Shown in pieces: positions 25,755-36,339 of a stretch of 64,000 nt of DNA. Position 1 is the stretch's first letter; each line of letters starts with the position of its first letter. The notes beneath the pieces are model-generated. The model made no database searches. It was not told the origin of the DNA and saw only the letters and a list, made by a program, of their open reading frames with translations. The stretch comes from Melieria omissa (taxonomy: Eukaryota > Arthropoda > Insecta > Diptera > Ulidiidae): assembly GCA_963971225.1 (NCBI GenBank), contig CAXARI010000002.1:273501-337500 (forward strand), given 5' to 3'. Both the position numbers and the translations under genes were made by a program.

Positions 25755-28646
25755 TTAGGAGATAGGGTTATGAGTGAAGTGGTTATGGACTCTTGCCTTG
25801 AACCCATCGAGATCATAAGTGCTGGGGAAAATATCCGCAGGGAGACCATTCCACAACCGCGCTGTACGGGCCAGAAACGAACTTTCCCTGTAGTGCGTAG
25901 TGCGCTGGAACATCGTTTCGACGTGGAAAGCATGGGCGCCAGTGTTCAAACGGGTTGCCCGGGGGAATACCCGGAGTGATGGCATCAAGTTGCTCATCTC
26001 CACTGAGCAGTTACCGAAAAAGTATCGGTAAAATAACACCACACATGCCACGTTTCGACGATGTTCCAAGGAGTCAATAGAGCTGGATGCCCTACTGTCC
26101 CCTATAAGTTTAATCGCACGGTTTTGCACCCGATCGAGGAGCTCCAAATGGGTTTTTGAAGCCCCCGCCCAGAGGTGCGAGTTAAACTCCATTTTAGGTC
26201 GGATATAGGTGGTGTAAATAATGCGGAGATCAGACGGAGTGAAATATTTTTTGCACCGCTTTAGGAAGCCTAGGCACTTGGCTGCTTCTTTCGACACGCC
26301 AAAAATATGATCGTTCCAACGAAGATCGTTCTTAATGGACATGCCCAGAACATCAAGAGCTGCCGATTCCGCAATACCCACACCACCCATAACCAGGGAT
26401 GTTTTGGAATGTGGGGAGACTCGTTTGTGGGATAACAGGCAACATTGGGTCTTGCGGGGATTAAAATCGACCCTGTTCACTTGACCCCACTTGGAGATTG
26501 TTTGTAGGTCGCTATTAAGTGTGTCATTCATACGGCGCCGTTCTCTCTCAATCTCCACAGAGCTGGGACGCTTTGTGAAAGAGTATGAATGACAAATGGT
26601 GCTGTCATCCGCAAACGAGTAGATGGGATTCTTCGTCGACGACAGCAGGTCGTTAATGAAGATCAGGAAGAGGGTTGGAGAAAGGACCGAACCCTGCGGC
26701 ACTCCCGCGCTAAGGGAATGCTTTTCCGAGGCTATGCCGTCTACTACAACACGAATAGAGCGATCATAGAGGAAGCTCGTAATCCAACGAGAGAAGGTAC
26801 TACCGACACCATAGGCAATCAATTTTGACACGAGTGCTTTATGCCACACCCGGTCAAAGGCCTTGGAAATATCCAATGCAACAACCTTGCTTTCACCGAG
26901 ATTTAGAATGCTATGGTTCCATTTCTCGGTGAGGACCGCCATAAGGTCTCCCGTCGATCGTTGTCTTCGGAAGCCGTATTGGCGGTCACTTAGCAGTCTA
27001 TTGTGCTCCAGATATTTCACAAGGTTGAAGTTTACAATGCTTTCCATTACTTTGGAAAGCACCGAACAGATTGCTATAGGTCGGTAGTTCGCAGGATCAG
27101 TAGTCTTGCCTTTTTTAGGAACTGGTTGAACATTTGCTACCTTCCAACATGTCGGAAATACCCCTGTGGTGTATGACATGTTGAAAAGTTTGCGTAATGG
27201 ACAAGCCAGTGAGGTAGCGCACTTTTGCAAAACAAGGGCTGGAATGCCGTCCGGCCCTGAAGCCTTATTTACATCGAGATTTGCAAGCACTCTTTTAACT
27301 ACCCGCGTTCGAAAATGAATTTCTGGCATAGAGCAAGATACGTTCTCGACTACGGGTAGTGGTTGATCGCTGGGGGGCAGGGAGGAATTCTCTGCGAAAA
27401 TTTTAGCCAACAAATTAGCTTTATCAACCGAGTGAGTGATGATTTGATCATTGTTAAGAAGAGTTGGAATTGAAGATGATGTTTGGTTCTTCACCTTCTT
27501 AACGAATGACCAAAAGTTCTTACTACCACGTTGGCATTGAAGAACTTTTTTCCTTTGGCGCTGTTCGTGCAGAAACTTTTGGCACCTTAGGATGGCATTG
27601 CATCGATTTCTAGCCTGTTTACGCAGCTGTTCAGTGGTGGCATTTTTATTTGCCTGCCATGCTCTGAAAGCTTCCTCTTTAGACCTGACAGCAATTCTGC
27701 ATGTCTCATTAAACCATAGATTGTCCTTAGGTTTAATGCAAATTAACTTATTGGGGATGAAGGACCGCATTCCCAATAATATTATTTCTTCAACCATTTT
27801 GGCTGCGGCATTTATGTTTCTATCAAGAAAACACAATTTCCAGTTGAAGTGGACGAAAAATTCATTAAGTCCACTCCAGTTAGCTTTATCATACATCCAC
27901 ACTAGGTGCTTCGGGGCTAGGGGCGAAGCATTGCGGATAGAAGAGTATGAGAAAGACGCCAAAATGGTGCAATGGTCTGAGTTTCCAAGAGGTGCGTGCA
28001 TTTCAACATCATATTTTTCATGCTGTGAAGTGAGAAAAAGGTCTAGAGTATTGAGAGCTTGCCCCGCAACGCAGGGGATATGCGTTGGTTCTTTCACTAA
28101 TTGAGTCAAGTTATTAGACTCGGCAAAGAGCTCGACAAATAAGCCTTCAGGAGTTGTGTGGCTGGAATGGCGTAGCCAATTGGAATTATGAATATTGAAA
28201 TCACCAGCAACTACAATTTCACTATTCGGATACGATTCCAGAATATGAGATATGGAATCAGAGAGAAGATCAAACTTGTTATAAGTAAAATCTCTCCCTG
28301 AATTCGGGCTTCTATAAAGGAAGCAAAAGTGCAGAATGTGCGACTGGATATTGAATTTAACCCACATGGAGCTAAATTCGGCATCCGTCGTGTAAAGTTG
28401 CTACTGGCACTGGTACGCAACATTACTGCACACATAAAGGGCAAGACCCCTGTGGGGAGAGAATAATGGCAGTAAGTGGTACCCCGGGATGTGAAAATCC
28501 AGTGGATCTGCATCTTCACACACCTGGGTCTCGCCTAGTGCCATTATGTGGGGTTTATGGAGGTTAACGTACGCGTAAACTGCGAAAAAGTTCGCCCTAA
28601 GCCCGCGCACGTTACAAAAGGCTATGCGGAATTTATCCACCACCAT
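25755..28646 (-). pseudogene. LINE endonuclease-reverse transcriptase ORF, one nonsense codon (A3)
   Basis: A 963-codon frame from the ATG at 28646 is interrupted only by a TAG at 28401-28403. The A4 copy has a sense codon (CAG) there. An apurinic-type endonuclease domain comes first (FCNVRGLRANF, VVAGDFNIHNSNW, GNSDHCTI). The RT follows (NKASGPDGIP, PANYRPIAICSVLSKV, YGFRRQRST, VPQGSVLSP, SFADDST). A C-terminal region typical of CR1-like elements (LLDRVQNRAIKLIGDS, FLARTARLWNGLP) ends the frame. It would make target-primed cDNA at nicked DNA. With the stop, this copy is probably dead. Confidence 0.9.
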
Positions 28647-29112
28647 GGTCTGGATGGGCTAAAGATCAAGGAAAGTAGCTGGGAATGAGATCTGCCGACC
28701 TAAGAAATTGATGATGCTCTGTGGTAAGTGTTATGCCTTTACCACAGAACAGTCAATTTCTCAATGTCGAACAGGACCGCATGTAGCGCTACTGAGAACG
28801 GACAGAGGAGGGAAACACGGAAAAACGAACCACAAACAACACATCGCGAGCAGGGGTCATTGCGGCGGACGGCGACATCGAGTAACGGCCCTTGACGGCT
28901 TTCCAATGGCCACGCTTTTAATTTTTAGATTGATTTGACAACAATCCACGCAAATTTATTAAGTTGACACACGCGGGGCTGCATACACCGAGTTAAAAGA
29001 CAAACACACAAGCGGACGAACATTAAAACACGCGCGAGACGGACAGAAACATTAAAAGACCACGAGCACAAAAAGGCACTTCTGCCCACGCGTAACTGTG
29101 TTGTTTAACTCC
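28647..29112 (-). other. LINE 5' region (A3)
   Basis: 466 bp upstream of the endonuclease ATG. No ORF1 or promoter could be recognised. Confidence 0.5.
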
Positions 29113-29592
29113 CTGCCATATTTGTTGGGACTTGGGTACTGCGACGGGTGTGTGATAACATTGTTTCTTTTTTTTCCTATTTGATTTTAACAGTATTCAT
29201 GATACTTGAATAATTTTTTGTACATCTTAATTTTCTATCTTTACTAAAAAAACTTGTTCTCTTTTTTTTTGATTGTTTCTTGACGGTATGTAAAAAGCAT
29301 ATCTCTTTCTTGTGTGTGAGTGTATATTTTGTGCGGTTTTACGTGCAGTTGTATTTTACTTTGTGTGCTGGTGCAAATATGTGCTGGTGCAAGTGCTTAT
29401 GTGATTGAATTTATCGCATTTCATGCTATACTTATATTGTTACGTATATTCTAGTATATAAGATATTTATTGATTGATTTATTGACGTACTCCAGCATAC
29501 AAGATTGCTGATTGTATTTTATGTGGTCTTTACTAATTTATAAAATTTCTTTTATATTTTAATTGCATATATTTTTCATATTTTATGTTATT
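29113..29592 (-). other. Pol-env interval of A3, pol side
   Basis: Non-coding AT-rich sequence, matching A1 2333-2811. Confidence 0.6.
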
Positions 29593-32371
29593 TTATTTTT
29601 TTGGAGTGCAACTCTTGATATGGGCCTTGTGAATTCTTCTTCCACTTTCCGTCGTTACTGTCACCCTATTGTCTTTAGATACTATCTCTTTACGGTACAA
29701 TGGTTTGTTTTTCCCTTTTATTGTCTTGATTGCTACGAAAATTTCCTCGCCCTTCCTATATGTTCTTGGTTTTGACCTTCTTGCATTTCTGCGTGTGTTC
29801 TGCAGTCGGAGGTTTTTTCGAATAAGCCCCCTTAAATCATTGTTTACCTTTGCTTGGAAGTCGACTAGATTTTGGTAGTTTATCTTCTGAACTCTATTAA
29901 AAAATATATCGCTGGGTCTTTTCTTGGTTACAGAATGTATTGTATTGTTATATCTGTCAGTAGCGACGTTCACTAGTTCCTTAACCTTAAGGTCAGGATA
30001 CTCCCTTCTAAGGCATCGGTAAATTTCCAAGATGGTAGAGTGAAGTCGTTCCACTTGCCCATTTACTTCGCTCCTTTGTGAAGGGGTGAAGTAAAGTCGA
30101 ATCCTCAGAGCTTTTATAAGGTTCTGGATTATGGGACTAATCAGACTCCTTTCATTATCTGCAACCAGAATTTTGGGTACTGTGAAGTAATGTAAAATTT
30201 TTATAAGCTTTGACCTAACATGTAGTACGGATCTATCTTTGAGGTGAAACAATTTGGCAAATTTCGAAAATTTATCTATGCAACTCACGAACTTTTCCCC
30301 TTGAATTTCCATGATATACATGTGAAGGATTTCACACGCGTACTTTGGGACGGGGGTTTCTTGGAATTCCGGGTGTGTGGGATGTCTGTCATATTTGTTA
30401 ATGTTACACACGTCACAGGTGGAGGCATACTTTTTCACAAGACTGTTCATCCTTGGAAAATAGAAGGTTTCTAATATTTGCTCTTTATTTTCTCGCGCAT
30501 TTCGGTGAGCCCTATTATGCTCCGTTCTTATAATGTAGAATTTGCGCTCTTCATTTGTCACGTCCTCTACAATTCTTTGCGTGATACGAATTTTGTACTT
30601 AGAAAAGTTGTTGACATATATTTCTTGGAGTAGGTGAATGTGTTCCTCGGGAATTTTCACTCCATTAATTACATTTGGATTTAATCTCTCTTTAAGAAGC
30701 TGTACAAGTTTCCCTTTGTTGAAATATGGTATGGTCAGATAATGGCGAGTGTATCCCGGGTGCGGGCTTTCACAGGAGAGGAGTTCTTTACCTATTCTGA
30801 TGATTATTTGGCATCGAAATGCGTTAATAGGACATTCCACATGCGGAATCAAGTCTGAGCTGTCTTGATCCGCGCTGTGCATCGTGGCACCCTCACTTGC
30901 AGTATCTGTTATCGAATCCTTACCCTCACTTGCTGTATCCGTTATCGAATCATTACCCTCACTTGCTGTTTGCGTGTCACTTTGACCTTCGATGGCTGTC
31001 TCTGTTTCTGAAGTATATTCTCGACCTTCGCTAGCTGTATCCGTATCGCTTGGTTCAGCTCCTGTGGATGCTGTCAAGTGGTTCACATTTGTTTTTAGCC
31101 TGGAAAGGGCGTCCGCTACTGAGTTTGATTTACCCGGCTTGTAAATTGACTCGTAGTTATATTCTTCTATCCTAGCTTTCCATCTTTTCAACTTCGCGTT
31201 ATAGTTGCTATTGCTAAGGGCAAATGTGAGGGGTTGGTGGTCGGTATAAATTCTAATTTTCTTTGCGCCGTACAGGTATGAGCGAAGGTTGTCGAGAGCC
31301 CATACTATAGCGAGCATCTCTTTCTCATTTGTCGCGTAGTTTTCTTCTGTCTTGTTCAAAGAGCGCGAGATGTACGCTATTGGCTTATCCTTTCGGGGTT
31401 CTCCCTGGGACAGCACGGCACCAATTGCGTAGTTTGAGGCGTCAGTTGTCAGATTAAATGATTTTTCGAAGTCTGGGAAAGCGAGTATTTCTGAAGAGGT
31501 TAAGAGTTCTCTTAAATTGTTGAACGCTTGCAAAGCCGTTGAATCTAAACTAATAGAAACTTTTCTCGATTGGTTAGCCTTTACTTGAGAATTTTCACCA
31601 CGGGTGAGATTTGTGAGTGGTTTTGCTACCTTGGCATAATCTCGAATAAACTTGCGGTAGTACGACGTCATCCCTAGGAATCGTTTCAATTCTTTTAAGT
31701 TGCTTGGTGGCAACATTTGTTGGATTGCTGCAACTTTACCTGGGTCGGCCTTGATACCATCAGTCGTAATAATGTATCCTAAAAATTCGACCTCTTCCCT
31801 CATAAGGTGTGTTTTTTCCAAGTTTACCCTCAGGTTAGCTTCCAACAATGTTGCAAAGACGGTCTCTACGTTTTGTAGATGCTCGTCCACAGTTTTTCCA
31901 AAGACGATTATATCATCGATGTACACGTAGCAAATTTTCCCGATATGCTTCTTCAGTACATCGTCAATCATTCTTTGGAAAATTGCGGGCGCATTCTTAA
32001 GACCGAATGGTAGGCGCAAGAATTCGTACTTGCCGTTCATCGTGGAGAACGCAGTTTTAGGGATGTCGGATTCTTTCATCAATATTTGATGAAAGCCTGA
32101 TGTTAGATCGAGGGTGGTGAAATACTTTGCTGCTCCCAGGCTTACCAGAGTTGAGTTAATATCAGGGATGGGGTACGTGTCAGCTATGGTTACCGGCTTT
32201 TCCCCTGAAGGCTTAGGCTTTTTCGGAACTACCCATATCGGAGAATTGTATGGGCTTTTTGAAGGTCGAATAATGCCTTCAGTTAGGAGTTCATGAACCT
32301 GTTTTTCTACTTCCGATCTCATGCACGCCGGGTATGGATAACTTTTAGTGTAAATGGGCTCGTCTGTACTA

Positions 32372-32503
32372 CACCTTTTTAAGTTCGATTTCAGAAAGCG
32401 TAAATTCAATTTCAGAAAGCGTAAATTCAATTTCAGAAAGCGTAAATTCAATTTCAGAAAGCGTAAATTCAATTTCGGAAAACGTAAATTCAATTTCAGA
32501 AAC
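32372..32503 (+). repeat. Left terminal repeat and 21-bp subterminal array
   Basis: The terminal CACC end followed by about six 21-bp units containing AGAAAGCGTAAATTCAATTT. Each is the reverse complement of the right-side units, so the two arrays are inverted. They are likely transposase binding sites (inference). Confidence 0.85.
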
Positions 32504-32671
32504 TACCTTTAATGTATAAAAAATGTTTTTGGAAAAGTGCACTTTGCCAAATTTTTTATCTACGTACGGAACAAAGTGTGCCATTTCTACATATTTGTAA
32601 TTGTAAAATAAAACAAAATAGTTCATTTCATTTCAACTGTACAACTGTTGTGTGCGTATAACTGAAATCCA

Positions 32672-33946
32672 ATGGAGTACAAAGACAATTGTGCAATATG
32701 CCTCTTGGATATGCGAACGCGTCGCGTGTGCAAAATTCTAAATTGTGGGCACTTATTTCACATGGAGTGCATTGAGCCGCTGTTAGCAAATGCAAATCGA
32801 ACTTGCCCAATTTGCCGTTGTGAAATTACTGGTAAGTATTCGTTTTTTGCTAAATATCCTGTAAGTATTCAAAATTTTTTTCTCTTTGCAGGCAATGAAG
32901 AATGCGTAAGAAAGCAGTACAAAGCGAATTCGGCCCAAGATAGGGACCGAGTCGTGTCGGTAGCAGCCCGGGGCGAAGATTGGGTAGCGATGGCGACTTC
33001 TCTGGGTATTTGCTACAAGACGGCACATAGCTGGGTTTCGTCAGGGCGCGCCGAAATGCTTCGTAAGGGTGGTGGAAAAAGCCGGAAGCTTGGAGCGGAC
33101 CAGGTGGCAGAGATAATAACTTGGTTGGAAGAGGATTGCTCTATGACCCTTACAGCGATGAAGTCACGAATCCTAACACGCTTTAACGTTGACGTCACCA
33201 CAACAACGATAGGAAACTACCTAAATGGTGAATTGTATTCACTGAAAAAAGTCCACACGGAGCCGGTGACAATGAATAGCTGCGCAAACAAACTAAAGCG
33301 AGCTGGCTACGTCACACAACTCAATCAGTTGATACAAGCCGGGAAGCAGATCGTTTGGATAGACGAAACAAATTTTAATTTATTTTGCCGTTTTACACGA
33401 GGCCGTTCCAAAGTTGGTCAACGCGCTATCCAACAACTTCCCGCGTCTAGGGGCCCAAACGTACATTTGATTGGTGCAATCACCACAGGAGGTGTGCTGC
33501 TTTTAGAGCGTCGCAGGGGCTCATTTACATCTGCAGCTTGCTCCGAATGGGTACAAGGTTTAATTACCAAATGGCAGGAAAATGGCAATAACGTTAACGA
33601 CCTTGTGATTGTGTGCGACAATGCACCATGCCATACCACGATCGAAACAGCCGTAGCAGCACACTCAGGTGGTCTTGCAGAAGTGCTACGTTTGGGTCCA
33701 TATTCGCCGATGCTAAATCCGATCGAAAATATTTGGTCGAAAGTAAAGGCGTACGTAAAGTCGCATATGACTGTACCACAAGTGCAATCACCGGCCATTA
33801 TGGAGCAGCGGCTCCAGTATTTAGAAAAAATAGTGGACGAGGCAAAGTGCACTATAACTGGAGGCGACTGCGCAAGAGCAATCCAGCACAGTTCGACGTT
33901 TCATGGGGATGCTCTTGCGCAGAAGGACATGCTTGTGGGAACATAA
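32672..33946 (+). CDS. IS630/Tc1/mariner-superfamily transposase with N-terminal RING-H2 finger
   Basis: 424 codons from an ATG. Residues 7-48 form a RING-H2 finger: C7-x2-C10, C25-x-H27-x2-H30-x2-C33, C45-x2-C48. A helix-turn-helix DNA-binding region follows (about 85-190: WVAMATSLGICYKTAHSWV, TTIGNYLNG), then the DDE core with D231 (VWIDETNF), D316 (VCDNAPCH) and E352 (LNPIENIW). By my count 35 residues separate D316 and E352. Bases 32832-32891 fit a 60-nt intron (GTAAGT ... TTTGCAG), which is in phase. Spliced and unspliced RNAs would give about 404 and 424 residues. The core cuts and joins DNA at TA. The RING may be a ubiquitin-ligase or protein-binding module, which is unusual for this superfamily. 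The gene looks intact. Confidence 0.9.
   Translation: MEYKDNCAICLLDMRTRRVCKILNCGHLFHMECIEPLLANANRTCPICRCEITGKYSFFAKYPVSIQNFFLFAGNEECVRKQYKANSAQDRDRVVSVAARGEDWVAMATSLGICYKTAHSWVSSGRAEMLRKGGGKSRKLGADQVAEIITWLEEDCSMTLTAMKSRILTRFNVDVTTTTIGNYLNGELYSLKKVHTEPVTMNSCANKLKRAGYVTQLNQLIQAGKQIVWIDETNFNLFCRFTRGRSKVGQRAIQQLPASRGPNVHLIGAITTGGVLLLERRRGSFTSAACSEWVQGLITKWQENGNNVNDLVIVCDNAPCHTTIETAVAAHSGGLAEVLRLGPYSPMLNPIENIWSKVKAYVKSHMTVPQVQSPAIMEQRLQYLEKIVDEAKCTITGGDCARAIQHSSTFHGDALAQKDMLVGT
32832..32891 (+). other. Putative 60-nt intron in the RING-transposase gene
   Basis: Starts GTAAGTATT and ends CTCTTTGCAG, with a T-rich tract before the AG. The length is a multiple of three and it has no stop codon, so retention also leaves the frame open. 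It falls between the RING and the HTH region. A second GTAAGTATT lies inside it at 32871. Confidence 0.65.
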
Positions 33947-34096
33947 ACATTTATTTTTCTTGGCCAGCAGATATTTAGATATAGATAGATATAGATAGAT
34001 ATAGATAGATATAGATATTTCTTTTATAACGTATTATAAAAAATGTTACTTTTTCAAATCTGTGTAAATGCAACCAAAATAAATTCAACATTTGCT

Positions 34097-34432
34097 CTGA
34101 AATTGAATTTACGTTTTCTGAAATTGAATTTACGTTTTCCGAAATTGAATTTACGCTTTCTGAAATTGAATTTACGCTTTCTGAAATTGAATTTACGCTT
34201 TCTGAAATTGAATTTACGCTTTCTGAAATTGAATTTATGTTTCTGAAATTGAATTTACGTTTTCCGAAATTGAATTTACGCTTTCTGAAATTGAATTTAC
34301 GCTTTCTGAAATTGAATTTACGCTTTCTGAAATTGAATTTTTGTTTCTGAAATTGAATTTACGCTTTCTGAAATTGAATTTACGCTTTCTGAAATTGCTT
34401 TTACGCTTTCTGAAATCGAACTTGAAAAGGTG
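34097..34432 (-). repeat. Right terminal repeat and 21-bp subterminal array
   Basis: About 16 units of GAAATTGAATTTACGCTTTC type, with a higher-order pattern: units with TTTTCC recur before runs of the CTTTCT type, suggesting internal block duplication. The array ends in the 16-bp terminal inverted repeat. Confidence 0.85.
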
Positions 34433-34972
34433 TAGTTTTTATCTCTGCCTTGACAGACGTTTCTACACTAACCCCTGCACTGAGTGGCTCAAATAGTTCC
34501 GAATATTTTTCCAAAAGTGATTCCAAAGATCTTACCTCCCCGTTTCTCACATTAGGCGTCTGCAACAGGTGCAAGCCTTTCGTAACCCTATTCCTCAGAT
34601 TCAGTGTAATTCCAGGCTGCAACGTTATTTTGTGGTTTTTTCGGTCTATCACCGCCCCTAGTTGCTTAAGCGTGTCGTCTCCGATTATTCCATCGAAAGA
34701 TTTGAGCCCCGGAAGCACATAGAATGTAATTGGGGTCTCAATTCCTACACACTTGAAAAATTTCCCGGTAGTCTTTCTGTTGATGGAAATCGGGCCAGCA
34801 ACTGTTTGGACAGGGAAAGGAGAATTTACAGGCGAGGATTGTTTAGCCAACTTTGGGCTGACGAAGTTCTTATTGGCCCCCGTATCTATCAGAAAATCCA
34901 AAGTTTCCCCGTTCTTGCACGATTTCGAGATGTAGGGTACACTCGAAATTCGTTCCCCCCGAGTTTGTCCGT

Positions 34973-36265
34973 CTAAATGAAAAACGCAGGGGGATGATCC
35001 CCTAAAAAATCCTGATCATCATCTAGGGTTCCAGTATTAGTGTCCTCCTGTGCGTGTTGACTTAGATTTTCCTCTTCGGCTAACGCCTCGAGGTTAAACA
35101 GCCGCTGCTGTTTTTGTGGGAAGTTTGCAGAGGCCGCGCGCCTCTTAAACGGATTCATATTATTGGTGTCGGGTCGATTCATATAATTTACCCGCTTGGA
35201 CTGGATCGACCTGTCCACATCCATTTTCTCTTGTGGCTTAGGGCCCGTCGGTCTGGGAGGTGGAGTAGACTCCATGCTTCCATTTCCCGTGTATCTATTA
35301 TTTTCAAAGATTGGAGGCATGTTGCGGTAGTTTAATTTTCCCCCATAATCACTGGGAAACTTATATTGTCTTCGGGGCAGTGGCGGTACCTGATCCGAAA
35401 TTTCTGTTCAGAGGAACCGTGACCCTGTTTGTGCTTGCGGTATGAATAATGTTGTTTCGTATTGTTAAATTCTGCATATCCAAGCATGCAGAGTACGCTT
35501 CCGGCAAGGTCTTCGGTTTCTGTACTATAAGCATGCGTGACAAGTCGCTGTTCAACCGCCTTATGAAAACGTCCAGAGCTCGGTTCCGGTATGTCTCTAT
35601 TAGTGCGTTCATTGTCTCTTCGGAGTATGTCTCGCTTTTTATTTTATTAATAATCAATGAAAATTGATGGTTTACGGTCGCATAGAACTCGTCCAGCCTA
35701 CCTCCTCTTTGCGAGAGTTGGTTTAGCTGGTGTTCCAACGTCCGTATGTCCCTTTTGTCGGCGTAATGAAGAGACAATACCCGTTTTATTTCCTGTCAGT
35801 CCGCGCGAACACGTTGTACGACACCAGCGCTGTGTCGGCACTACCCCTCACTTTTTGGCGGATATGTTGGAGGATTGCCCGGTAGATGGGCTTTCCCCGT
35901 ACGATTTCATAGTCCTTTAGAATATTTTCCACGCTGTGCACCCACGACACATAGCATACAGGGTTTCCGTCAAAAGTTTGAAGTTCCTTCACACAGTCAG
36001 GGAGTCGAGCGATCTCTTTGAGTTCCTGTTCATTTTGAGGTCCGCATAAGGTGGTCAGCTCCGCGCCAGGTTGCGGTTGTGATTCTCCTCGCTCAATCTG
36101 GAGAAGTCTCCCCTCAATTCCTTGAAGCGTTGCTCCTAATAAGCCCCTGTTATCTAGCCTATCTTGTTCGACCCTGGATAGTCGTCCCTCTATACCCCTT
36201 AGCTGTTCTAACATCCTGTTGACCGCTCCGGTCAATTCGGTCAAAGAGGTTCTCATCTCGTCCAT
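34973..36265 (-). pseudogene. gag: gag of A3, frameshifted
   Basis: Homologous to element B gag throughout: leucine-rich N-terminus (MDEMRTSLTELTGAV), FDGNPVCYVSWVHSVEN, LSLHYADKRDIRTLEHQL and a Pro/Arg-rich tail. The frame is broken near 35780 and again between 35361 and 35320. The two shifts return to the original frame, and both are shared with A4. The full capsid protein cannot be made. Confidence 0.9.
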
Positions 36266-36339
36266 CGTCGGTCAGTTGGAAGAAAAATTCACTCACCTGT
36301 TATTTTCCTGTGACCCTAGTCCTTGTGTTGCCTCCATAT

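Larger units (their letters stand above)
25664..29112 (-). mobile_element. Non-LTR retrotransposon (CR1/jockey group) inserted in A3
   Basis: About 3.45 kb inserted where A1 reads CAGGTATCTGCCATATT. The left edge is a poly(T) run (poly(A) tail on minus) and the right edge is CTCC before CTGCCATA. At most a 2-bp target duplication is visible. One long ORF encodes endonuclease and RT, and there is no ORF1, so the copy may be 5'-truncated. It is shared with A4. Confidence 0.88.
32372..34432 (+). mobile_element. Tc1/mariner-type transposon with RING-finger transposase
   Basis: 2,061 bp with a TA target duplication (32370-32371 and 34433-34434). A4 preserves the empty site, reading CTGTACTAGTTTTT across the junction, which fixes both edges. 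The inverted ends begin CACCTTTTTAAGTTCG and CACCTTTTCAAGTTCG, and lead into arrays of 21-bp subterminal repeats. One transposase gene fills the middle, with a GATA-rich microsatellite near 33975-34017. Insertion came after the A3/A4 duplication. Confidence 0.93.
29593..34901 (-). pseudogene. pol: pol of A3, split by a mariner-type element and catalytically damaged
   Basis: Pieces at 34433-34901 (protease, DTG) and 29593-32371 (RT, RNase H, integrase) would join in frame but for the insertion at 32372-34432. Two further lesions are shared with A4. Compared with element B, 12 codons are missing after PSGEK (near 32193), which removes the conserved RT segment VVIDYKRLN. The first integrase Asp is Tyr (LHMYIME, codon at 30316-30318, D in B). 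RNase H motifs and YIDD remain. A3 also has private changes such as SNSNYN for SNRNYN. Confidence 0.92.

Noticed and set aside
29593..32493. 966-residue frame as an intact A3 Pol
   Set aside because: Its first 40 or so residues come from the subterminal repeats of the mariner-type element; the real pol is split.
34043..34246. 67-residue NLRFLKL-repeat protein
   Set aside because: It is the 21-bp subterminal DNA repeat read as protein.
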